Assembly: GCF_016093545.1 (NCBI RefSeq)
Contig: NZ_JADKYX010000018.1
Span: 109,243-173,242, forward strand
Direction of reading: 5' to 3'
Source: Massilia rhizosphaerae
Lineage (GTDB): Bacteria > Pseudomonadota > Gammaproteobacteria > Burkholderiales > Burkholderiaceae_D
DNA length: 64,000 nt
The translations under genes and the position numbers were made by a program. A model generated the notes under the pieces. It was not told the DNA's origin and did no database searches. It saw nothing but the letters and a program-made list of their open reading frames with translations. This document shows positions 54,010-61,082 of this stretch, piece after piece; positions within the stretch are counted from its first letter, which is position 1, and every line of letters starts with the position of its first letter.

Positions 54010-55038
54010 TTAAGCCTCTGCCGGCCCAAGATCCGGCGCTTTTGCCAGCGAATCGCGATACGTCATGCTGATCGGGAATCGCCGTTCGACCGGCCGCCTC
54101 AACTGATAACAATGGTTGAGCAACGCGTTGACCGCGCTAATGACGACTTCGCGCCAGGGAATATGTACGGTCGTCAGCGGCGGCGCCAAGAACTCCGCGA
54201 GCGGCGTGTCGTCGTAACCGACGACCGAGACGTCGCGCGGCACCGCGATACCCGATACATGGAAATGCGATATCGCGCCGGCCGCCATTTCATCGTTGGC
54301 ACAAAAAAGCGCGGTAAACTTGTATCCGGACGCCAGCAGCTCCCTCGCCCCATCCAGGCCGCCCTCGATCGCGAAGTCGCGCTCAGTCATCCATATGCCC
54401 GACACGTCGATGCCATTCGCCGCCAACTCCGAAAGAAATCCGTCGACGCGCTCGACGTTGTCGGGAGAAGTCGACGGGCCTTTGATAATGGCGATCCGAC
54501 GATGGCCATGCTCCAGGAACGCACGCGCCGCGAGTACGCCCCCGTGCCGGTGGTCAATTGCAAAACACTGATCGGGGATGCCGTTCAAATGTTGATTCAT
54601 GACGACCATGCGCGACTCTTTCTTGACGAACGCCAGGATATCCTCGTCGGAGAGCGCACCGGTCATCACGATGATGCCGTCGCAGCCGCGCGCCAACAGG
54701 AATTCGATGCCGTCAATTGCCTGGCGTCGCCCATCGCCAGCCCCTGAGCCGAACGCAACGACCGTGTTCAGGCCGACCTCCCGCAACACCATGTCGATCG
54801 CTGAAAGGATGGGCGCGAAAAACGTCCCCTTCAACGCCGGAATGTAGACACCGATCATCTTCGACGATCCGGACAGCAGTGATCGTGCCGCATGCGACGG
54901 ACGATAATCCAATTGTTCGATCGCCTTCTTGACGCGTTCGAGCGTCGCCGGCGACACCGAACCTTTCCCGCTAACGACACGCGACGCTGTTGCCGCACCA
55001 ACGTTCGCGAGTCGGGCAACATCCTTGATCGTGGCCAC
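54010..55038 (-). CDS. LacI-family repressor of the glucan/halogenase locus
   Basis: The product is 342 residues. The N-terminal helix-turn-helix and hinge read MATIKDVARLANVGAATASR and RVKKAIEQLDYRPSHAARSL; the periplasmic-binding-like effector domain follows (IGVYIPALKGTFFAPILSAI; VVGYDDTPLAEFLAPPLTTV). It starts 13 bp after the halogenase 2 stop, so the two are cotranscribed. The palindromes around it are its likely operators, including one upstream of its own unit, so autoregulation is inferred. The inducer is probably a gluco-oligosaccharide. Confidence 0.93.
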   Translation of the reverse strand: MATIKDVARLANVGAATASRVVSGKGSVSPATLERVKKAIEQLDYRPSHAARSLLSGSSKMIGVYIPALKGTFFAPILSAIDMVLREVGLNTVVAFGSGAGDGRRQAIDGIEFLLARGCDGIIVMTGALSDEDILAFVKKESRMVVMNQHLNGIPDQCFAIDHRHGGVLAARAFLEHGHRRIAIIKGPSTSPDNVERVDGFLSELAANGIDVSGIWMTERDFAIEGGLDGARELLASGYKFTALFCANDEMAAGAISHFHVSGIAVPRDVSVVGYDDTPLAEFLAPPLTTVHIPWREVVISAVNALLNHCYQLRRPVERRFPISMTYRDSLAKAPDLGPAEA

Positions 55039-55051
55039 GATTCCCTCGAAA

Positions 55052-56593
55052 TTAACTAACTAATCCGGAATACCAGGCCGGATTCGCCGCCGGAGCGGCA
55101 CAGTGGTTGCGAATGAATTCCGCATGCGTGGGCATGACATCCACGCATTTCCGGATGACTGCCTGAATGTCGGTGACGAATTTGCGGACCTCATCGTTCG
55201 AGCGCTGATCGACCAGCGGATGATAGCTGCGCGGCCGGAGCCCTTGGCCATGCATCACCTGCACCCAGCTGACGTCGGTAAACAATTCCTCGCTCGCGCG
55301 CACGATTCGGCCGTGACTTTGAAACAGGTCAATCTTGTCCCGCAATGTTACCGGAATCGCCATGTCGCGGCAATAAGCCCAGAACGCTGAATCCGTCCGC
55401 TCATTCAACTTGTAATGCAGGATAAGGAAGTCGCGGATGTTCTCGTATTCAAAATCGACCTGAGCGTTGAAAGCATCGATATCGGAACTATCGAACGTTT
55501 TATCCGGGAAGAATTCGACCAGGCGAGCGATTGCCGTCTGGATCAGGTGAATACTGGTAGACTCGAGCGGCTCGAGAAAACCGCCCGACAATCCGATTGC
55601 TACGCAATTCTTATTCCATCCCTTTTTCCGCTTTCCTGTGGTAAAGCGAATATGGCGCGGCGCGGCGAGCGGCTTGCCGTCGAGATTGCGCATCAGAATC
55701 TCTTCGGCCGTCCCGGGATCCATGAAATCGCTCGAAAAGACGTGGCCGTTTCCGATCCGATGTTGCAAGGGAATGCGCCATTGCCAACCAGCCGCACGCG
55801 CGGTTGACCGCGTGTATGGCAACAATGGATCGACCGACTCGCAGGGCACGGCAATCGCGTGATTGCACGGCAACCATTGGCTCCAGTCCTCGAAGCCCGT
55901 GTGCAAAGCCTTTTCGATCAACAGTCCCGCCATACCGGAACAATCCACGAACAAATCCCCGGCGATTTGCTCGCCATTCTCCATGACGACAGCTTCAATG
56001 AAGCCGTCCTCGGCACGCAGGCGCGTATCGACGATCTTTCCTTCGATACGGACAACGCCGCGTGCTTCGCTAAAGCGGCGCAGATATCGGGCATACAAGC
56101 CGGCGTCGAAATGGAAAGCGTAGCCGATGTCCGCCACCGGCGAGTCTGGAACGCTCTGGACGTCGCGCATGAACTTGGCATGGCGCGGCGCCAGCGTATT
56201 GATCGAGAATTCGCCGAGATCGGGCGCCTCGCCAGCCTGATGCAACTTCAGCCAATATTGATAAAATTTGAGTAGACCGAGATCTCGCCCGATCTTGCCG
56301 AAGCCATGAACATATGACTCCCCGATATTTTTCCAGTCGACGAATTCGATTCCGAGCTTGAACGTGCCTTGCGTGTTGCGGACGAAATCATCCTCATCGA
56401 TGCCGAGCGCATCATTGTAATTGCGAATATTCGGGATGGTGGCCTCACCGACGCCGATCGTCGATATTTCGTCGGATTCGATCAGGCGCAGACGATATCC
56501 CTCTGGCAGCAGGCGCGACAAGGCGGCCGCCGTCATCCAACCGGCCGTACCGCCGCCGACAATCACGACATCGCGCACGCGATTAGCGTTCAT
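55052..56593 (-). CDS. Flavin-dependent halogenase (tryptophan-halogenase family), copy 2
   Basis: About 513 residues; GAAAGGA five bases before the ATG at 56593 favours that start over the ATG two codons upstream, which overlaps the ribosome site. In numbering from the longer form, GGGTAGW is at 15-21, the catalytic-type lysine at K81 (GTFKLGIEF), and WQWRIP at 272-277. It is clearly homologous to copy 1 along its length. It lies upstream of lacI in one operon under the operator-like site at 56824. Natural substrate unknown. Confidence 0.9.
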   Translation of the reverse strand: MNANRVRDVVIVGGGTAGWMTAAALSRLLPEGYRLRLIESDEISTIGVGEATIPNIRNYNDALGIDEDDFVRNTQGTFKLGIEFVDWKNIGESYVHGFGKIGRDLGLLKFYQYWLKLHQAGEAPDLGEFSINTLAPRHAKFMRDVQSVPDSPVADIGYAFHFDAGLYARYLRRFSEARGVVRIEGKIVDTRLRAEDGFIEAVVMENGEQIAGDLFVDCSGMAGLLIEKALHTGFEDWSQWLPCNHAIAVPCESVDPLLPYTRSTARAAGWQWRIPLQHRIGNGHVFSSDFMDPGTAEEILMRNLDGKPLAAPRHIRFTTGKRKKGWNKNCVAIGLSGGFLEPLESTSIHLIQTAIARLVEFFPDKTFDSSDIDAFNAQVDFEYENIRDFLILHYKLNERTDSAFWAYCRDMAIPVTLRDKIDLFQSHGRIVRASEELFTDVSWVQVMHGQGLRPRSYHPLVDQRSNDEVRKFVTDIQAVIRKCVDVMPTHAEFIRNHCAAPAANPAWYSGLVS

Positions 56594-57027
56594 GTGCATC
56601 CTTTCGATCCGCTACAACGATTGCTTTCTGACGCGATTGACTGGTGAAGCACGGCCGTCTCCATCCGGAAGCTCTCCCATGTTTCAATCGCAAGGGCATG
56701 ACGACATGAAGAACCGACGGTGACCATCAAGAGGATGGAACGAACCACATGGCCCGCGTCGAGGCTCCGTTTCAGCCGCACCCAGTGCGCGCATCATTCA
56801 AAACGCACATTGTAAGCGGAAAATTGGAATCGTTCTCAATTTTTTATGCAAAATGTGAGCAGCGCCTTTTTTGTGTCAATTTTTCACTCTCGGAGCGGCC
56901 GCGGCCACATTCCGACCATCAGAGGCGCAGCCAGAGCCGTACCGTTAAGGGTCGGAGGACACATCCCGACCCGGATGCAATATGACACGGGGCGACGAGA
57001 CGGCACGACCGGGTACGGGGGCATGCG
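56594..57027. promoter_or_regulatory. Promoter region of the halogenase 2-lacI operon
   Basis: About 430 bp between the halogenase start and the H-NS gene end. It contains the imperfect operator at 56824 and an AT-rich patch beside it. No gene is supported. Confidence 0.5.
56824..56839. promoter_or_regulatory. LacI-type operator 4 (imperfect)
   Basis: TTGGAATCGTTCTCAA: the left half is identical to the consensus, and the right half differs at two positions. It lies about 230 bp upstream of halogenase 2. Confidence 0.6.
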
Positions 57028-57360
57028 TCAAAGAATCCTGAAGTCGTCGAGGTTGCGGCCGTTCGCCAGCGCCTCACCGACCCACTTCGGCTGCCGACCG
57101 CGGCCAGTCCAGGTTTGCTGGCTGTCAGCGGGATTACGATAACGCGGCTGAACCGCGCCTGGCTTACCACCCTTTGCTTTCTTCCGGGTAGTGCCGAGCA
57201 GCTCTTCCACCGACAGACCCAAGTCCTGCGCCATCGAAAGGATTTGGTCGCGCGCCTTTCCCAGCTCCTGCTGGTGACGCACGGTGATTTCATTTTCGAC
57301 ATCGGACCCCAGTCTCCTGAGTTCGTTCAGGCCGTAGGCCGACAGATCGAACTTTGCCAT
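57028..57360 (-). CDS. H-NS-family nucleoid protein
   Basis: The product is 110 residues from ATG 57360 behind AAGGGA; the longer open frame upstream is not supported. The N-terminal coiled-coil dimerisation part runs over residues 8-55, and the C-terminal DNA-binding motif reads YRNPADSQQTWTGRGRQPKW followed by VGEALANGRNLDDFRI, the standard beta-proteobacterial H-NS ending. Such proteins silence AT-rich acquired DNA. Its place beside the low-GC GH30 gene is suggestive, but H-NS genes of this type are common in several copies. Confidence 0.92.
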   Translation of the reverse strand: MAKFDLSAYGLNELRRLGSDVENEITVRHQQELGKARDQILSMAQDLGLSVEELLGTTRKKAKGGKPGAVQPRYRNPADSQQTWTGRGRQPKWVGEALANGRNLDDFRIL

Positions 57361-57597
57361 TTTCAATTCCCTTTCAATATGAATCACAAGCTTGCGTGCA
57401 ATGTGAATTTTACTCTCTGCTCTCGCGCCGGACACCGCCATCTTGGTCCGAGGCATCATCCGTGCGGGGACTGCCGGCTCATCCACAACATCACGGGCGC
57501 GACCCGCTCCGGGTCGTCGAACGAATTGCTGCACGAAACAGCGGAAACGTTTTCCAGTTGACTTGACAAAATCCCGTAGTTACAATCGATCACAATA
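57361..57597. other. Upstream region of the H-NS gene
   Basis: About 240 bp with an AT-rich part near 57370-57420 suitable for the H-NS promoter. No gene is supported. The next recognisable element is the operator at 57598. Confidence 0.4.
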
Positions 57598-57613
57598 TTG
57601 GGAACGATTCCAA
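57598..57613. promoter_or_regulatory. LacI-type operator 5 (imperfect)
   Basis: TTGGGAACGATTCCAA: the right half is identical to the consensus. It lies upstream of a halogenase remnant on the plus strand, showing that the decayed gene once belonged to the regulon. Confidence 0.6.
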
Positions 57614-57656
57614 TTTAGAACAATACGATCGATGAAGTTGCACGCAAGGAGACAGC

Positions 57657-58012
57657 ATGTCCGCGACAACCTGGCCCATCGCGATCGCCTTCGCACAGGC
57701 GGTCCTTGTCGCTGCCGCTCAGTCCCGCGTCGCCACTAGCCAAGATCGAGTTATTCCTCAGCCGCGGCAGGATCGTTCGCGAGGGGGAAAATTGGTCGCC
57801 GAAGTATGCTGGCTGCAAGTCATGCACGGTCAAAGCCTGCTGGCCTTGGGCCACCATCCGCCCGTCAGTACGAGCGGGAAGAGATACGGCGATTCGTCGC
57901 CGATGTCGCGGCGGTCATCCACATATGCGCGGAGGTCACGGCGTCCCACGCCCATTTCATCGGCCGGCATTGCGCCGTTATGTCTGGCGCATCGGCCGGA
58001 AAGGCCGCTTAA
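57657..58012 (+). pseudogene. Halogenase C-terminal remnant, frameshifted
   Basis: Plus-strand frames together give PLAKIELFLSRGRIVREGEN, then AEVCWLQVMHGQSLLALGHH, then YEREEIRRFVADVAAVIH and HAHFIGRHCA before the TAA at 58012. These match the C-terminal 100 residues of halogenase copies 1 and 2 (for example VSWVQVMHGQGL and VTDIQAVIRKC) with at least two frameshifts. The catalytic N-terminal domain is missing. It sits directly upstream of a GH30 remnant. Confidence 0.75.
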
Positions 58013-58330
58013 ATGAATATCGTGACTGCCATGTTCCACCGCACAGTGGCCATGACATGCGCCCCAATCAGCGTATGGATCACCACAGACGACCGGGTTG
58101 AGTTGCTCGAATGGGCGTCCGACGTCGATTGGGCCACCTCGGATGTCTCGATCGGCGCGAAGTCGCTGATACGGATCGAGCCCGACCTGCACTTCCAAGA
58201 AATGTTCGGCTTTGGCGCCGCGCTGACTGATGCTTCTGCGCGGGCACCGCGCAAGCAAATGTCCAAGGAGCAGCGCGCTGCTCCCCTCCAACAGATGTTC
58301 TGCGCGTCGAGGCTAGCGCCAGATCTGTAA
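58013..58330 (+). pseudogene. GH30 N-terminal remnant
   Basis: The 105-residue frame contains APISVWITTDDRVELLEWAS and FQEMFGFGAALTDASA, then KEQRAAPLQQMF. This matches the start of the intact GH30 at 58612 (VNVWLTNPS, QQIVGFGAALSDSSAYV). It stops before the catalytic barrel. Its base composition is GC-rich like the rest of the locus, unlike the intact GH30, so it may be the remnant of a native gene replaced by the acquired one. Confidence 0.7.
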
Positions 58331-58381
58331 TTTTCATATTCACAACCGAATCACGATGTAAATATGCTTTTGACGAACAAA

Positions 58382-58399
58382 ATTGGAATGCATTCCAAT
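58382..58399. promoter_or_regulatory. LacI-type operator 6 (18-bp perfect palindrome)
   Basis: Core TTGGAATGCATTCCAA with A/T ends, differing from the others only in the GC centre. It lies 213 bp upstream of the GH30 start. Confidence 0.75.
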
Positions 58400-58481
58400 C
58401 ATTGAAATTTTGATTTACCGCCAGACGAATATTGTATTTAGCCTCACGCATTCTGAGCTGCACATGTTGCATTGAGAAAAA

Positions 58482-58497
58482 ACACTAACATTAGTGT
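58482..58497. promoter_or_regulatory. Inverted repeat upstream of the GH30 gene
   Basis: ACACTAA and TTAGTGT separated by CA, 115 bp before the GH30 start. It does not match the LacI palindromes and may be a site for another regulator. Confidence 0.35.
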
Positions 58498-58611
58498 CGC
58501 TGATTGCGGCATTGGTGCATAGCAACCGTCGGATTCATCGTTTCCATCTTTACTTACGATGACGTGCCGTTCGGAAAAATGGACCTTATCAAAAAATATT
58601 GGAGACGATTC

Positions 58612-60741
58612 ATGAAATTAAATCACAAGAAAGCGCCAAGTTTCCCTACAGCTATTTGGATGATGGGTGCAGCCATGTTTTGGGGATCATCATCTTCCTT
58701 CGCTGCAAATGAAACGGTCAACGTTTGGTTGACCAATCCATCGAGCAACACGTATCTGGCACAACAAGCCAACATCGATTTTTCTCCGGATTCAGGCAAT
58801 TCGTACAACCCTTTGACTATCTCAGTAGACGAAAGCCGAAAATACCAACAAATTGTAGGATTCGGAGCCGCCCTTTCCGATTCTTCAGCTTATGTCATTA
58901 ATCGGTACTTATCCTCATCGGCAAAAACCGCCCTGTTCAATAATCTGTTCAGCACGACGCAAGGAATCGGCTTAAGCTTCATGAGATTGCCGATGGGGGC
59001 AACTGACTTGTCAGCATCCGGAAATTATTCTTACGATGACATGCCGGCGGGTCAAACAGACCCGAATCTGGCCAACTTTTCCATCGCACACGACACCTCG
59101 TACATCATTCCCGAATTGCAGCAAATGTTAGGTATCAACCCTAACATCAAGATTGTCGCCACACCTTGGAGCCCGCCCGCCTGGATGAAGACCAGCGGCA
59201 GCATGATTGGCGGATCCCTTATCCCATCCTATTATCGAGCGTATTCCAACTATTTCACGAAGTTTATTCAATCCTACCAGAACTACGGCATCCCCATTCA
59301 ATATCTGGCAGTACAGAATGAACCTCTTTTTTCGCCATCCGGATATCCCGGGATGATTTTGCCGGCCACGTCCAGCGCCCCTACTACAACAGCGAGCGAG
59401 GCATATTTCATCGGCAATTATCTTGGGCCGACATTAGCGGCGAATAACGTCAATACGCAGATTCTCGGGTATGACCACAACTGGGATCAGCCCAACTATC
59501 CGCAGGCATTATACGCAGACTCGACCGCTTCGCCTTATATTTCGGGAACAGCATGGCATTGCTATGGCGGAGTGGTTTCCGCACAAACCGACTTGCATAA
59601 CCAATATCCGAACAAGGATCAGTTCATCACCGAATGTTCTGGTGGAACGTGGCAAGCGAACAACACGGAGATTATGCACGGTGAACTCGATACTCTGATC
59701 ATTAACGGTCTGAGAAACTGGGCCCGCGGCGTCAACTTCTGGAACCTGGCGCTCGACACGAATAATGGACCGACCAATGGAGGCTGCACAACCTGTCGTG
59801 GGGTTGTGACAGTGAATCAAAATACCGGCGCCGTCACCTACAATTTGGATTACTACATTCTCGGCCAGGCCAGCAAGTTTGTGAAGCAAGGCGCATACCG
59901 CATTGGATCCAACTCTTTCGGCAACGGCAGCATCGAAAATGTAGCACTGCAAAATCCGGACGGCTCCAAGGTGCTAATTGCGTACAATTCGAGCGGCGCG
60001 AGCCTTACCTTCAAAGTCATGTGGGGCGCTGAGTCGTTCAGTTACACATTGCCTGCAAATGCAGGAGTGACGTTTACTTGGCCTGGCACCCCCTCCTCAG
60101 GACTTGTTCTCGGCGCCGTCGACCTCCCGCAAGCCGTACCCGGTGATACGGTACAACTGGCCGGATCCGGCTTTGGAGCGAGCCAAGGTACGTCGAAAGT
60201 CTACTTTGGCTCCGTTGCGGCAGCGGTCACCGATTGGTCCAATGGACTCATCACCGTATCAGTGCCAAGTGGCATTACTGGCACAGTCAATGTAACAGTG
60301 AACGTAAATGGCCAAACAAGCAATTCCGCTCCATTCGCAACCGAGCACGCGTTACCGAGAACGAGTTGGGTCGCTACCGCTTCTTCATCAAGTTCGACCG
60401 ATGTGCCCGCAAATACCCTTGACGGGAATATCAACACTCGCTGGAGTTCTGGAGCCGCACAAAAAAACGGACAATCGTTCATTGTTAATATGGGCTCTGT
60501 ACAGACGGTCAACGAAATCAGTATGGATTCGGGACCAAGCACGGGAGACTATGCCAAGAGCTATACCATTTATGTTTCCCAAAACGGGAAATCCTGGACG
60601 AACGTCGCCTCCGGATCTGCAATTAGTTCTCCTGAGATTGTAACCTTCCCAACTCAAAATTCCCAATACATCAAAGTGATGCAAACCGGAAGCACAGGCG
60701 ACTGGTGGTCTATCGCGGAATTTAACGCGTACTCAGATTAA
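58612..60741 (+). CDS. GH30 glucanase with IPT/TIG and F5/8C carbohydrate-binding domains
   Basis: About 709 residues; GGAG before ATG 58612 supports the start. A signal peptide spans residues 1-31 (MMGAAMFWGSSSSFA). The GH30 barrel and side beta-domain run to about 490, with acid/base E237 in AVQNEP and nucleophile E341 in ITECSGG. An IPT/TIG domain (about 495-580) and an F5/8-type C (CBM32-like) domain (585-709) follow. By family it is an endo-beta-1,6-glucanase or glucosylceramidase-like enzyme acting outside the cell. A+T content and codon use differ sharply from neighbours, which points to recent transfer. An operator at 58382 ties it to the LacI regulon. Confidence 0.92.
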   Translation: MKLNHKKAPSFPTAIWMMGAAMFWGSSSSFAANETVNVWLTNPSSNTYLAQQANIDFSPDSGNSYNPLTISVDESRKYQQIVGFGAALSDSSAYVINRYLSSSAKTALFNNLFSTTQGIGLSFMRLPMGATDLSASGNYSYDDMPAGQTDPNLANFSIAHDTSYIIPELQQMLGINPNIKIVATPWSPPAWMKTSGSMIGGSLIPSYYRAYSNYFTKFIQSYQNYGIPIQYLAVQNEPLFSPSGYPGMILPATSSAPTTTASEAYFIGNYLGPTLAANNVNTQILGYDHNWDQPNYPQALYADSTASPYISGTAWHCYGGVVSAQTDLHNQYPNKDQFITECSGGTWQANNTEIMHGELDTLIINGLRNWARGVNFWNLALDTNNGPTNGGCTTCRGVVTVNQNTGAVTYNLDYYILGQASKFVKQGAYRIGSNSFGNGSIENVALQNPDGSKVLIAYNSSGASLTFKVMWGAESFSYTLPANAGVTFTWPGTPSSGLVLGAVDLPQAVPGDTVQLAGSGFGASQGTSKVYFGSVAAAVTDWSNGLITVSVPSGITGTVNVTVNVNGQTSNSAPFATEHALPRTSWVATASSSSSTDVPANTLDGNINTRWSSGAAQKNGQSFIVNMGSVQTVNEISMDSGPSTGDYAKSYTIYVSQNGKSWTNVASGSAISSPEIVTFPTQNSQYIKVMQTGSTGDWWSIAEFNAYSD

Positions 60742-60744
60742 CCG

Positions 60745-60960
60745 AATGCACCCGACCAGTGGCGCCAGCTATCAGCGGCCACACCGTCCAAACTTGCACC
60801 GGCGAGCCATCGAGTCCGCCTGATCGAATCCGACGTGACTGGCACGACCGGTGTCGGCGAAGAGCCCGCATCCTGGACCGGGATCTTTATCGAACAGCCG
60901 CGCCCGACCGGCTTACCGCGGCCTTCCGCCAAAGCTGCAACAGTTCGCTCGTTCTTCTGA
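60745..60960 (+). pseudogene. Halogenase N-terminal remnant
   Basis: The plus frame SKLAPASHRVRLIESDVTGT followed by TGVGEE aligns with the region after the FAD motif in the halogenases (SRLLPEGYRLRLIESDEIST, IGVGEA). It then loses similarity and stops at TGA 60958-60960. No start remains. It lies immediately after the GH30 stop, on the opposite side of GH30 from the halogenase C-terminal remnant. Confidence 0.65.
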
Positions 60961-61082
60961 TGTCGAATCAGACCAACGAGACCCCTAGCGTTCGCGGGTT
61001 CCGTCCGCGGCCGCATTTTTTCTTATGAAATATCGCCGCAATCGGTGGCGACCTTTTAACTGAATTGATAAGGACAATCACA
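60961..61082. promoter_or_regulatory. Probable promoter region of the GH5 gene
   Basis: An AT-rich patch near 61015-61035 and ATAAGG before the ATG. No LacI-type palindrome was found here, so the GH5 gene may be controlled differently. Confidence 0.4.
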
